64,000 nucleotides of DNA from Rhinopithecus roxellana (GCF_007565055.1 NC_044560.1:47357530-47421529), one strand, 5' to 3'. Positions 12,001 to 23,390 are shown, counted from the first letter of the stretch. Translations and numbers: made by a program. The notes: generated from the sequence alone by a model not told the origin.

Positions 12001-12848
12001 CAAATGCAATAAAAGCAAAGATAAATGGCTGGGACCTAATCAAACTAAAGAGCTTTCGCATGGCAAAAGGAACAGTCAGCAGAGTAAACAGGTAACCCAC
12101 AGAGTGGGTGAAAATCTTCACAGTCTATACATCTGACAAAAGACTAATATCCCAGATCTACAACAAACTCAAACAAATCAGTAAGATAAAAATGGAACAA
12201 TCCCATCAAAAAATTGGCTAAGGACATGAATAGACAATTATCAAAAGAATATATACAAATGGCCAACATATGAAAAAATGCTCACCATCACTCATGATCA
12301 GGGAAATGCACATCAAAACCACAATATAATACCACCTTACTCCTGCAAGAACGGCCATAATCAAAAATAAAAAAACAGTAGATGTTGGTGTGGATGCTGT
12401 GAACAGGGAACATTTCTACACTGCTGGTGGGAATGTAAACTAGTACAGCCACTAAAAATAGAACTACTATTTGATCCAGCAATCCCACTACTGGGTACGT
12501 ACCCAGAAGAAAAGAAGTCTTTATTCGAAAAAGATACTTGCACACACACGGTTACAGCAGCACAATTCACAATTGCAAAATTGTGGAACCAACCCAAATA
12601 CCCATCAATCAATGAATGGATAAAGAAATATATATATATTATATATATGTTAGAATATATATATGATGGAATACTATATATATGTGTGTGTGTGTATATA
12701 TATGATGGAATACTACACAGCCATAAAAAGGAATGAATTAACAGCATTTGCACTGACCTGGGTGAGATTGGAGACTATTATTCTAAATGAAGTGACTCAG
12801 GAATGGAAAACCAGACGTTGTATGTTCTCACTGATATGTGGGCGCTAA
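9009..12848 (+). pseudogene. L1 ORF2 remnant (endonuclease, reverse transcriptase, C-terminal domain), near full length
   Basis: ORF2 encodes the endonuclease/reverse transcriptase of L1. The endonuclease N-terminus reads LTLNVNGLNAPLKRYR and 'YLQETHLTHRDSHK'. The catalytic GDFN-type motif reads GNFH (near 9418), and the SDH motif reads SHH (near 9668). Sequence of the reverse transcriptase is continuous from about 10300, and its FADD box near 11093 reads FADN. The C-terminal part is recognisable from 11838 (NSRWIKDLNLRPETIK) to the terminal MFSLICGR before the TAA at 12848. Numerous stops and frameshifts and three altered catalytic motifs make it inactive. The length is near the canonical 3.8 kb. 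Confidence 0.88.
12627..12715 (+). repeat. AT/TG dinucleotide tract with duplicated L1 segment
   Basis: TA runs, a TG run and a direct repeat 'tatgatggaatacta' at 12662-12676 and 12701-12715. Normal L1 has this ORF2 segment once. The reading frame stays open across it, giving MEYY twice. Confidence 0.85.
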
Positions 12849-13068
12849 GCTATGAGGATGCAAAGGCATAAGAATGATACAGTGGACTCTGGGGACTTGG
12901 GGAGAAGAGTGGGAGGAGGGTGAGAGATAAAAGACTACAAATATGATGCAGTGTAAACATGGGTGATGGGTGCACCAAAATCTCACAGATCACCACTAAA
13001 GAATTTACTCATGTAACCAAATACCACCAGTACCCCAACAACTTATGGACAAATAAAAATAAAAAAAT

Positions 13069-13228
13069 AGCTAAAAGGGCATAATTGAATTGTTTGTAGC
13101 ACAAAGAATAAATGCTTGAGGTGATGGCTATCCCATTTACCCTGATGTGATTATTATGCATTGTGTATCTGTATCAAAATATCAAATATCTCATGTACCC
13201 CACAAATATACGCCTATCACATACCCAC
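13069..13228 (+). mobile_element. 3' end of the older L1 (L1MA-like 3'UTR)
   Basis: The text 'ggataattg'-class start, 'gaggtgatggctatcccatt', 'gatgtgattattatgcattg' and 'catgtaccccacaaatata' matches the L1MA/L1PB 3'UTR. It directly follows the poly-A of the younger L1, so it is the displaced 3' end of the element that starts at 1240. The intervening 3' part of ORF2 is lost. Confidence 0.75.
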
Positions 13229-13625
13229 TTTTTTTCAAACTTATATTCTTCATTTTATTTATAAGAACATAAGACCATATCTATAAAAGGATATATTAAT
13301 TGTAAGTAGAATAGCCACATAAGAATACTTAGCAAACCCTAGACACAAAGAGGCAAAAAAAAAAAAAAGAAAAGAAAAAAGAAAAAAAAAAAAACTAGTG
13401 AATAAGATATTATTAATGGTGACTATGTTCATTAAAATGTTCTACTTTCCATAATCCATCCCTTTGAATCTATTCTTCCACCTTCCAGTCTCCCTTCCTC
13501 TATCCTACAGGGTCCAGTGTCCACAGTGTACTGTGGAACAAAAACACAGTAAATCTTCCTCATATGTTGAAGTATGCATGTATCATTGTATTACTGCAGG
13601 CATGAAACACTGTGAAGATGATTTT
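13229..13625. other. Unassigned, with an A-rich run
   Basis: No gene or repeat family is recognised. An A/G-rich run at 13356-13396 may be an old retroposon tail, but no body is recognisable next to it. Confidence 0.4.
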
Positions 13626-13940
13626 AGAAACTGCTAATTGTTTTTTTTTTGAGACGGAATCTTGCACTGTGGCCCAGCTGGAGTGTAGTGGTGCGATCTT
13701 GCCTCACTGCAATCTCTGTCTCCCGGTTCAAGCGATTCTCCTGCCTCAGCCTCCCGAGTAGCTGGGATTACAGGAGCATCTACCAGGCCCAACTAATTTT
13801 TGTACTTTTAGTAGAGATGGGGTTTCACCATGTTGGTCAGGCTGGTCTTGAACTCCTGACCTCAAGTGATCTGCCTGCTTCAGCCTCCCAAAGTGCTGTG
13901 ATTACAGGCGTGAGTCACCACACCCGGCCAGAAACTGCTA
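13626..13940 (-). mobile_element. AluS, antisense, with TSD
   Basis: Body about 13641-13929, reverse complement of a full-length AluS ('tgagacggaatcttgcactg' to 'gtgagtcaccacacccggcc'). The target-site duplication 'agaaactgcta' lies at 13626-13636 and 13930-13940. Confidence 0.93.
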
Positions 13941-14850
13941 TTTATAAACAAAAATGATTGCTGTGAATTTTCAGTTAATAGGAAAAATAGATTCACACAA
14001 TATGAATATTAAAAGAAGATACTAAGAGTGAGCATTAGCTACTTCAGGAAAAGCATTGTAGATCTTTCTCCAACAAACGTTTATAAAAATTTAAGTGAAA
14101 CAGAGGAAAATAAAGATTAGATTAGCATTTATAACATTAAACAAAATCAACTTTACTGTATTTAATTTTTAATTATTTAATTTCATTTAGGCTGTGAGTC
14201 ATTAAAAAAAAAAAAGACCTATTTGGGATTTTTTTTCACTTCCCAAGCATTCTTGAAGTTACCCACTTCTCATCCCCAAGTCAGCCACACCCATCTCAGC
14301 ACCACCAAGGGTAACTCTAACGACGAAATCAATTTTCCAGAAGTTACCCACAAAAATTTTAAAAATAAAAGAAATAAGTAGATAGGAATCACCATTCCTA
14401 ATTGATTTTTCCTGGAGGGTCAGAGAAGCCTGGATTCAGTACAATTCCTGTCCTAAATACTTGTTTCATAATGACATGAGTACACGTTCTCATTACAACA
14501 CAGCTAACGAGGGCGAGATTGGTTGTGGTCGAGTTGTTAATATATTTGCCATTTTGTGAGGTACATCTTTGTAAATAAGCCAGGTCGTGGACTTAATTGG
14601 GGTCATCTGGGGAGCTTGGCATGGTGCAACAAGGTCACTCTGTTCACTCCTGTGGTTCGTTATTAGTGATTTTGTGTCCCAAAGTGCTGCAAGCACGAAG
14701 AGGCCAGATCACATATTAGCTTTGGGAAACCGGCAGGCTTCCAAGGCATGCGATGCTGTATGATTCAGGGTGTTGGAGATGATTTTCCTCAAACTTGCTA
14801 TAGTTCTCTTCTCCTCTTACAAGTAGAAAGTCAGGGTAGGTTAGCATGGA
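13941..14850. other. Unassigned AT-rich sequence
   Basis: About 0.9 kb with no recognisable gene or repeat apart from a short A run at 14203-14214. 14510-14700 is less AT-rich and has no stop-free frame of interest. Confidence 0.4.
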
Positions 14851-14854
14851 AGAA

Positions 14855-15042
14855 AAAGAACCAGCTTTGGAGTCAGGCAGTTCTCTGCTCAAAATGCATC
14901 TCTGCCACTTATTTGCTATAACTTGAGACAAGCTCTTTTAACCTTTCTGAGTCTCAGCTTTCTCTTCTGCACAATGGGATTAGAACTTCCCCATGGGGTT
15001 AATGCTAGCACTAGCGAGATTGCATATGTAAAGACCTACTGC
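14855..15042 (+). mobile_element. MIR SINE, 5' part, interrupted by Alu
   Basis: Matches the MIR core: 'tttggagtcaggcagttc', 'atctctgccacttatttgct', 'gagtctcagctttctcttct', then 'aatgggatt'. It continues after the Alu at 15436. Confidence 0.8.
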
Positions 15043-15428
15043 TGGCAGGGTGCAGCGGCTCATCCCAGCACTTTGGGAGCCTGAGGCAGGTGGTGATCCA
15101 GATGAGGTCAGGAGTTCGAAATCAGTGGTGAAACCCCGTCTATACTAAAAATAGAAAAATTAGCTAGGCATGGTTGTAGGCATCTGTAATTCCAGCTACT
15201 CCAGAGGCTGAGGCTGGAGAATCCCTTGAACCCGGGAGGCAGAGGTTGCAGTGAACTGGTACTGTGCCATTGCACTCCAGCCTGGGTGACTCCAGAGGCT
15301 GAGGCAGGAGAATCGCTTGAACCCAGGAGGCAGAGGTTGCAGTGAGCTGAGATTGCATCATTGCACTCCAGCCTGGGCGACAAGAGTGAAACTCCGTCTC
15401 AAAACAAAAACAAAAACAAAAAAAACCC
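15043..15428 (+). mobile_element. Alu with tandemly duplicated right arm, inserted in MIR
   Basis: Diverged AluS/J. The right-arm segment is present twice in tandem with a 91-bp period: 15199-15289 and 15290-15380, both beginning 'ctccagaggctgaggc' and ending at 'ctccagcctgggygac'. The tail is (CAAAAA)n. Confidence 0.9.
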
Positions 15429-15435
15429 AAAAAAC

Positions 15436-15490
15436 CTAATGCCTATTAAACACTCAAAAAATGGTAGCAAAATATATACCATTATTTTGG
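15436..15490 (+). mobile_element. MIR SINE, 3' part
   Basis: 'taatgcctattaaacactca' followed by 'aatggtagc' and 'taccattatt' is the MIR 3' end. It completes the MIR split by the Alu. Confidence 0.65.
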
Positions 15491-15904
15491 TAGGGGCAAA
15501 TAACAGACAATCAACAGTGATTTGCTAAACAAAGAGGAAATGAACACTTCAGAAAAATACATAGTTTTGGAAATGTGACGTTAATCAGGTAAGGAAATCA
15601 GGAAGGGATTAGTGAAAAAAAAGAACAAACTACATCCCACCTTGTGCTGAGTGAGAACAAACTACATCCCACCTTGTGCTGAGTGCTGTGGACATTTACA
15701 GAACCCAGACACACATGGCCTGTTGGATGTAGTGTGCTTGATCCTGTTGGATATGAATGTTAAATACACATCAATCTGAAATAGTCAGTTTACAACACAG
15801 GTTGACGAGCAACAAATCATTGCCTGCCACATAATTCATAGTCTATAAATATTTGTCAAGTGGATGAATAAAGCCTATCCTAATCAAACAATGGGTTCTG
15901 TGGA
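15491..15904. other. Unassigned, with a 32-bp tandem duplication
   Basis: 15623-15654 and 15655-15686 are direct copies ('gaacaaactacatcccacct' onward) with a 32-bp period and almost no divergence. 15820-15870 ('tataaatatttgtcaagtgg') looks like an old L2/MIR3 3' end, but this is weak. Confidence 0.6.
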
Positions 15905-18716
15905 TTTAAGACTCGCAGAATGAAGGTGTAAGAATCTGGATGGACCTTCTCCCCAGAAAAACAATTTAACTAGTGAAAATTACAAATGACAATCATTTAA
16001 GTCTCTGAAAATTGTCCCAAAGGCATGCAGCAAATGAGAAAGATTCATTCAAGAAAAATCTATTAAATCTTGGTAAAGACAGTGAGAGTCTGTGGCATTT
16101 GAACCAGAATGCATCCCTTTACCCCTTCCCAGAGCTTCATGCTAGAGTAGCTCTACTCCAGGCATGTGAATCCAAGATGGCTGTGGCTGCCTTTCCACCC
16201 AGTCCTTAGCCTGGAGCTGCAGTTTCACCCAGAGACGGTCAGGTTGCCATTTCTTATCTTCCCCAGTTCCATGCTGCAGAAGCTCTGTTTTAAGAAGGCA
16301 TAGCCAGAAGGATTGGGTTTCCCACCCCCACCCAGCTCTGACTTAGAAGATGGAAGCTTTACTCCAGGTGCAAAGGCTGAGATCACTGGAGCCCTTTTGC
16401 TCCCACCTCAACTTGCTGATAGGGTGGAGGTTCCATGCTAACATGGGCAAGAAATGATCAGGAGCTGCCACCCTGACCACTCTTAGAGTGGGATGCCATT
16501 TTGGTTAACACCGGTCCCTGTGCTCAGCTGTTTCAGTGGCACAGGGGTTCTGCCCAGGGCAAAGACAGAGCCTAAGTACTGAAGAGCCCTGCAGCTCTGC
16601 CTAAGGGAACTGACTTCATTTAGAAGAGTGTGGAGAACTCCACATCTAAACCCACTATTGCAAACAATGGAGATCTTGGCGGAGGGCAGTTGAAAGGAGG
16701 CTGGATTTCCATTATTTGTACAAGAAAAATGGCAGTGCAGAGGCTTAGTGGAGAGAACCAGAGAAAGAGAAAACCAAGAAGAGCTCTCCTGGGACCACAG
16801 TCAATTCTGGGGTCAAGAGGGATATGCCCATGGGTCAGGCTGTGCCTAGTCAAGAGTCATCAGAGCAGGATGCAGGACTGATTTGAAAGGATCTCCTGAG
16901 CTGCACACAGAGCCACTAACACAGGGCAGACAGTTTACTAGAACAAAGGGCTTAAACATCACCTTTGACTGCTGACTAACAAGAAGCTATTGTGACCAAA
17001 GGGAAACTCCTAGAAAACCAGGTTTAAAAGTAAACTCACACTCAGCCCTGGCCATGTAAAACACTGTGTGACTGCCTGGGGCTGCACCCTCCCAGGAGTG
17101 ATTATAGAAGGAACCTCCAAGTTACCAGTCCCTCGCTGAATGTGGGGCAAAAAAAGTAACCTCCTTGAATTGTAATGGAAATCTCCAGGCCACACACGCA
17201 TTCATTGGTAAAGGGGGAAAAAACCTAGCTAGTGAAAGAGGTTAAACACAACTTCTGACCAATAAATGGTTTATGCCAACCCAGGGGTGACCTTTAGGTA
17301 GTCAGACTAAAAGATGAAAACAAAGAGAAAAAACTCTGGGCAGAGGCACCAGAGGCTGCACTTTGTGGCAGAAACAGAATGTGAAATTATTTCAGCCAAA
17401 TCACCAAACAAACAAATAAACAAACAATTTCTGGAGGGGATTAGTATTCAGAGTTGTTATATTATCTAAGATGGCCAGTGTTTAACAAAAAATTACAAGA
17501 CATGCAAAAACTAGGAGAAAAAAAACAGGCAATAGAAATAGCCATTGAAGGGGTCTATATAGTGGACTTAGCAGACAAAGACTTCAAAACAGCTATTAGA
17601 AAAACTCCTAGAAGAAAACGTAGAAGTAAATCTTTACAACTTTGGGTCAGTAAATAGCTTCTTAAATAAATTACCAAAAGCACAAACAACAAAATAATAG
17701 ATAAATTGAACTCCATTAAAATAAAAACTTTTGTGCTGTGCACAACATCATCGTAAAAGTGAAAAGACAACACAGAATGGGATCCAGTATTTGCAAATCA
17801 TATATTTGGTAAAGGACCTATATCCAGAATGTATAAAGAACTCTTTAACTCAATAATAAAAAGACAAACAACCCAATTTTTCAAATGGGCAAAGGATTTG
17901 AGTAGACATTTCTCCAAAGAAGAGATACAAATGGCCAACAAGCACATGAAAAGATCCTCAACATCCTTAGTCATTAGACAAATGCAAATCAAAACCACTA
18001 TGAGATACCACATCACACCCACTAAGATGGCTATGATTAAAACATTAAACAACCAAGATTGGAGAGGATATGGAGAAAATGGAAGCCTCATGCTTTGCTA
18101 GTGGGAATGTAAAATGGTACCGCTGCTTTGGAAAACATTTTAGCAGTTCAATGAAAAGTTAAATATAGAATTACCATATGACACAGAAATTTCATTCCAA
18201 GGTATGTACCCAAGAGAAATAAAAACATATGTCCACATAAAAACTTGTTCATGAATGTTCAAGGCAACATTATTTAGAATAACCAAGCAGTGGGGAAAAT
18301 CTAAATACCCATCAACTGATAAATGGATAAATAAAACGTGGTATATCCTTACAATGGAATATTACTCAGTTATAACAACAAATAAAACACTGATACATGT
18401 TACAACATGATAAACCTTGAAAGCACTATGCTAAATGAAAGGCTCCAGTCACAAAAGACTGCATACTTTATGATTCCATTTATATGAAATGTCTAGAATA
18501 GGCAAATCTGTAGAGACGGAAAATTGGTGGTTGCCTAAAGCTGCAACGTTGAGGGGAAACGGGCATGTGGTTTCTTTTTAGGGTGATGAAAATGTTCTAA
18601 AATTGATTGTGGTGATGGTTAAACAGCCCTGTGAACATACTACAAAACTTTGAATTGTACATTTTAAATGGATAAATCATATGATGTGTTAATTGTATCT
18701 CAATAAAACTGTTAAA
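15905..18716 (+). mobile_element. Old L1M element, internally deleted
   Basis: The 3' half is clear. ORF2 C-terminal text appears at 17660-18100 ('ccaatttttcaaatgggcaa', 'aaaaccactatgagatacca'), and the 3'UTR ends 'tgtatctcaataaaactgtt' plus A. 17480-17610 ('ggacttagcagacaaagact') is an L1M 5'/ORF1-proximal segment. Most of ORF1 and ORF2 between these parts is deleted at about 17640. The 5' boundary is a guess, as 15905-17400 looks like an L1M 5'UTR but is poorly matched from memory. Confidence 0.7.
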
Positions 18717-18789
18717 AAATAATACATTGTGTATTACTGATATAAATTCCTTCAGTGCTTAGGGAAAAAAAGAATAGAGGCCAAGAGTT

Positions 18790-19140
18790 GTGGACAAAGT
18801 TTCAGAGAAAAAAATTAGGGTTGAGTTAGGACATAGAGATGCATATGTTTGCCTATGTTGAGGATTCAGTCTAGATAAAGATGAATTTTTATGTAGGGCA
18901 GTTTTCCATTCTATAATTAAGAGTGATTTTTGTCTGATAAGCAATGGGCAGTTATAGAATATTTGTAAATGATGGAGTGAGTTGGTTGAAATTGTTTTTA
19001 GGAGTATTCCAGCAGAAAGAATTGGAGAGAGAGAAGATGGAAGTCAGACATCAGGTGGGAGGCAACTAAAGATAATGAAGGCCTGACTTAGGCTGGTTGA
19101 TGGGGGAATGGAAAGAAAAAGATAGATATGAGAAAAGGTG
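18790..19140 (-). mobile_element. L2 LINE fragment
   Basis: Matches the antisense of the L2 3' region as I recall it: 'gcaatgggcagttatagaat', then a 'gagtgagttggttgaa' block, 'ggagagagagaagatggaag' and 'aatgaaggcctgacttaggc'. It is highly diverged. Confidence 0.5.
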
Positions 19141-19289
19141 CTGACTTCATGAACTATAGAGCAGGCTACACAAAAACATGGGATTATTTACTATCTTGAT
19201 TTTTTTCTTGAACACAAGACTATCATGGGCCTTTGCTCTGTCTTCGGTTTCCTGACCTCAAAAAGAAAAAAAAAAAAAAGATTTCTATT

Positions 19290-20335
19290 TTCAGTCACAT
19301 GGCAGGCAAGGTATCTGGCCCTATCTTCTTGATGAAAACAACTAGAAATGCAAGCTAAAAGTTTTTTAAATCTTCTGGAAAGCACCTAATAGCTGGGAGA
19401 GTTAGGAAGAATTATCTAGTCACATTCTGAGAGGAACTCAGAAAAGAAAGGAAAGCTCAGAAAAAGCATTTGTTCTGAGAACATTTACTGAATTTTGTGC
19501 TCTTAAATTTGACTTTTCACTGCCTGTGGATTACAGACTGAAGTCCAGTGTCTCCCTAGGTGGGGATTCTAATGTGAGACCCTTTCTCATAAAACTGCCT
19601 CTACCCAGAGTGTCACACCCTCAGTATAAGGGTGACCTAGAACTAAACTTTCCTATTCCCTTACTCCTGGTGACCACATGGAGTGTGGCCTGGGTAGTAG
19701 CAGAATAGTGCGGTATTGTGGCCACAGCCAGCTCATGCTTGAATTTACATTTATATTTACATTGCATGAGAATTCCAAAAACTTCAGGCTTTAAAGTTAT
19801 TAACTTTAAAGTTGTTCCAGGCTGGTAGTACTCCCAGGTCCCTGGCAGAAGTGATTACAAATTTTCTCTGAGGAATGCACCTTTGTCCTAGGTTTCAAAG
19901 AATCCCCACAAACAACTTTCAAAGGGAAATTAGTAGTTCAAAGTAAAAAAAATCAGTAAGTACACACTGAAGGCACCAACAGCAAGAACTAGCAGAAACA
20001 ACTGACAGCAGAGACAGACCCTCAAAGATCTCAGGTATTATCCTATCAAACACAGAACTATGCTTTTTATGCTTGAAGAAATAAAAGATAAGCTTACCTT
20101 ACACACGTCTGTAAAAAAGAGGCAACTGTAAAAGTAACCTATTAGATTTGGAAAATAATCAAATAGAACTCCTGGAAATGAAAATTGTAAAAATTATAAT
20201 AAAAAACTCATGGATTTTTGGCAAAAGATTAGACATAGCTGAAAAGAAAATTAGTAATTCAGAAAATATAATTCACAGAGTGAAACACAGCATCACAGAG
20301 AAGGAATGTCAGACTGGATTTACTACATAAGACCT
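19290..20335 (+). mobile_element. L1M 5'/ORF1 fragment
   Basis: 20150-20330 reads like L1M ORF1 ('gaactcctggaaatgaaaat', 'agacatagctgaaaagaaaa', 'aatttcagaaaa'-type coiled-coil sequence). The upstream part (19290-20140) has the purine-rich look of an L1M 5' region. The 5' limit is uncertain. Confidence 0.5.
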
Positions 20336-20740
20336 GAGAATCTCCTTCCTGTCTTTGTTCCTCAAGAGGCCTTAAAGGCCATTCGCTTCCCTAGGATTAG
20401 AAGACACACACTGGTGAAGAGGGCTCTGTATCTTTGGGAAATTCTGTAGCCCAGGGTTGATGCAAGTGGATAGGTGCGAATCTACCATGGAAGTGGGGTC
20501 TCAAGTCTCAATGGAAATGATGGAATTTAGGAATGGACGAGGCCAATTGGTGGCACTTAATAATCAGATGCAAGGTGTAGTTGATTAGTGTACCAGGCAG
20601 CAAGGCCAAAGTGACAACCAGGGTTCCTAAACCCACAGAGATCTGTGGTGATGGTGGATAGATGATGCTGTTCCTAGAAGAAAGACAAATGAACACATGA
20701 TTTGTCCATCAATAAATAAATGATACTTGTTGTTTTATAA
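20336..20740. other. Unassigned; possibly retroviral-element derived
   Basis: No family is firmly recognised. The sequence is less AT-rich than its surroundings, and the - strand has a 62-codon frame at 20508-20696 without known motifs. With an ERV-L remnant 1.3 kb away, this could be more of the same class. That is inference only. Confidence 0.3.
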
Positions 20741-20769
20741 AATTAATTTTAATTTTTAATTTTAATTTT

Positions 20770-20894
20770 TTAAAATAGAGATGAGGTCTCACTGTGTTGA
20801 CCAGGCTGGACTTGAACTCCTGGCCTTAAGCCATCCTCCCACCTCAGCCTCCCAAAGTGTCATGATTACAGGTGTGAACCACCACACCTGGTCA
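20770..20894 (-). mobile_element. Alu monomer, antisense
   Basis: Reverse complement of one Alu arm ('gagatgaggtctcactgtgt' to 'gtgaaccaccacacctggtc'), with a T/A-rich tail at 20745-20774. The flanks 'tgttttataaaatt' and 'tgttttgcaaaattt' suggest an independent insertion of a free monomer. Confidence 0.8.
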
Positions 20895-20942
20895 TGTTTT
20901 GCAAAATTTAAACTAGCTAAGTAATTAAATGAATAAATACAG

Positions 20943-21280
20943 TCATGCACTCCATAATGATGTTTCAGTCAATGACAGACTGCATACACAATGGAGGTCC
21001 CATAAGATTATAATATTATATTTTTACTGTATCTTGCCTATGTTGAGATATGCTTAGATACACAAATGCTTACCATTGTGGTACAATTGCCTACAGTGTT
21101 CAGTACAGTACCATGCTGCACAGGTTTGTAGCCTAGGAGCAATAGACCATACTAGGTGTATAGTAGGCTATTTTATCTAGGTTTGTGTAAGTATACTCTA
21201 TGATGTTTACACAACAATGAAATTGCCTAACAACGCATTTCTCAGGACATATCCCCATGGTTAAGGAACGTATGACCATA
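20943..21280. mobile_element. Tigger-class (Tc1/mariner) non-autonomous DNA transposon
   Basis: About 340 bp. It starts 'cagtcatgcactcc' and ends 'ttaaggaacgtatgacca', which are imperfect inverted ends flanked by TA. The internal text 'aggtttgtagcctaggagca' and 'attgcctaacaacgcatttc' is typical of this family. I do not commit to a MER number. Confidence 0.75.
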
Positions 21281-21587
21281 AATAACTTGAGAGCTGATAA
21301 GCAGAATATAGATGTTAGTTTTCATGATGGAAAATTAGGTTTCTTCATCTAGTTTTCAACCTCAATTTATAGGTCCAGAGCCCTTTGATTAGAGGCGAGG
21401 TTGGGTGCCCTTGAGAAGGAACTGCAATGCCCTTGTCAGAATAAATATTCCCCAATCCTTCCACAAAATTACGTGCATCATTTGACAGGAACTGTGCACT
21501 GATTAGTGGTTAGGGGTAAGGGTGGCAGAATAGACAGACTTTTTGAGGAGTGTAAGATACGAGACTGAACTGACACTGACACCAAGT
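21281..21587. other. Unassigned
   Basis: About 300 bp between a DNA transposon and an LTR. No gene or repeat is recognised. Confidence 0.4.
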
Positions 21588-21962
21588 GTCTTGGTCTGTT
21601 TTGTGCTACTACAACAGAATACCACAGATTGGGTAATTTATAATAAACAGAAATTTATTGGTTAATGGTTCTGGAGGCTGAGCAGTCCAAGATTGAGGAG
21701 GTGGTGTCTTGCTAGGGACTTCTTCCTGCATCATCCCATGACAGAAAAGCAAAGGGTGGGTGACAGGGAGAGGCAAAAGGAGGCCTAATTCATCCTTTTA
21801 TAAGAAACCTGCTCCCTTGATAATGAACCTACTCCCCAAATAATAGCATTAACCTATGAGTGAGGGCAGAGCCTCATGGCCTAATCACCTCTTAATACTG
21901 TTACAATGGCAATTAAATTTAAATATGAGTTTGGGAGGAGACAAACATATAATCCATAGGAC
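21588..21962 (-). mobile_element. MaLR LTR (MLT1-type), antisense
   Basis: Reverse complement of an ERVL-MaLR LTR. 'cttggtctgttttgtgctac', 'gggtaatttataataaacag', 'ggttctggaggctg', 'ccttttataag' and 'gcctcatggcctaatcacct' follow in the expected order. Confidence 0.8.
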
Positions 21963-21984
21963 CGTGGTACCCCAAATACCATCA

Positions 21985-22620
21985 TGGCTCTCTGTTTAGG
22001 GTGGGACTTATGGAAGCTAGGAGATAAATGGGGTACTGCCCAAGACTGTCTCATCTTGGGTCCAATGCACTTGCAGACTCACTGTATGGTTATATATCTA
22101 GTTCTTGCATGTATAATTGGGATAGGTGTACTTAGCAGCTGCCGGAACTCTTGCATTGGGTCCCTGATGTATGGAGTAAGGTCACTGTGGCAGGAAGGAC
22201 CAAGTAGGATCCTTTATAACTTGTCTCTTTGTCTTCTGGTATTGCAGAAATTAGTTCTATCTTCAAAAGACTTAAAGGTTGCAAGGTGGTGGTCTCTATC
22301 ACATACCTATTTAAGTTAGCTGTCTGGTCTCTGAAAAAAGAAAGACAGAACATGGCAAATGATAATGAATTACTATAAGTTGAACCGGGTGTTAGCCCCA
22401 GTTGCAGCTTCTCTGATTAATTTATATCTTCACTGGAGTAGATCATCACCGTTTCTGGCCCTTGGTGTGTGGTTATTGATCTGGCAAATGCATTCCTCTC
22501 TATCCCCATCAGTAGAAAGATTCAAAACCAATTGACCTTAGCATGGCAGCACACTGGCACACAACCAGATGGCCCCAGGGCTATGCTAATGCTCTCATAA
22601 TATTTTCTGCAGGGACTTTG
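21985..22620 (+). mobile_element. ERV-L pol remnant
   Basis: Short, broken remnant of an ERV-L-class endogenous retroviral polymerase gene. The best-preserved piece is at about 22470-22530, where the forward translation shows the DLANAFLSIPIS block expected in the early reverse-transcriptase palm of ERV-L. Stops and frameshifts are frequent, and there is no continuous frame. No matching flanking ERV-L LTRs are seen. The adjacent LTR at 21588 is MaLR-type and on the other strand. Confidence 0.6.
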
Positions 22621-23250
22621 TTCTAAGTGGACCTGGTGAGTGGGTGTCCTAGGTGCTCTAGTGAGGCAAAAACAGCCAGAGCACAGGCATGTGGTCTTCA
22701 ATCACTTACTCTGTCTAGAGGTGTGTATCATTCTCCTCCATCTTTGCAGGTTGGCATCCTCTTCATCTATATGCACACACAGCCAGCTATGGCTGCTGCA
22801 CAGCATTCAGGTTACAAGTCTTCAGTTCAGGTAACCAGCATAGACTAATTAGAATCTCTAAGACACAATTACAAATTATTGGGAGAGAAAATCTGATTGG
22901 CTAAGCTGTTTGACCGCATGCTGCTGGCCATAGCTGATTGGGCCAAGAACTAGCAGGGTTTCTTTTCTAGAAATCTGGAACTCAGACTTGATCTCTGCTG
23001 AACACTTGGAACAAGGATGTGTAAGTCATGACTGTGGGAGGGTAAGGCCATTTGGTAGAGGACAGTCTTTCAGTACCCATTTAGAGAACAGAAAATGAAT
23101 TAATGTCACAACCAGAGCAGAGGCCCTAGGCAGTGTCCATCTACTTAAAAATACATTATGTTGACTGTGAGGATTCAGTGAATTCACATATATAATGTAA
23201 TGCAAGAACACTCTAACACTTCATTCCTTTAAATCTCCTTATTTTAATGA
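22621..23250. other. Unassigned
   Basis: No gene is recognised. A stretch near 22870-22960 ('gggagagaaaatctgattgg') looks like an old repeat whose family I cannot name. Confidence 0.35.
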
Positions 23251-23254
23251 GATA

Positions 23255-23390
23255 TTCACAGACTTTGGAGTCAGGTAAAATCTGGTTCAAATCCATAGGA
23301 GCGTTGTTTTGAAGTGTACATAATAAAACATGTTAGAAAACCCTACTGCATTGCCTAATGTATAGTAGGCAGTCAATTGAGTAGCAGATA
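23255..23390 (+). mobile_element. MIR fragment
   Basis: 'gactttggagtcaggtaaaa' and 'tctggttcaaatcc' match the MIR 5' core, and 'taatgtatagtaggcagtca' matches its 3' part. Confidence 0.6.

Larger units (their letters stand above)
6823..13068 (+). mobile_element. Nearly full-length LINE-1 (L1PB/early L1PA-like), inserted in the older L1
   Basis: About 6.2 kb including one Alu. It contains a 5'UTR of about 770 bp, ORF1 from 7589, ORF2 to 12848, and a 3'UTR ending 'caacttatggacaaataaaaataaaaaaatag'. The ORF1 N-terminus and the 3'UTR text ('gggtgatgggtgcaccaaaatctcacagatcacc') fit L1PB or an early L1PA. It sits between the ORF2 and the 3' end of the older L1, so it is younger. No clear target-site duplication is visible, and about 1.4 kb of the older L1 is missing at the junction, so insertion was probably accompanied or followed by a deletion. 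Confidence 0.85.

Noticed and set aside
20508..20696. Possible endogenous retroviral gene piece on the - strand
   Set aside because: The frame is short and I cannot match it to a known retroviral domain. Left as unassigned.
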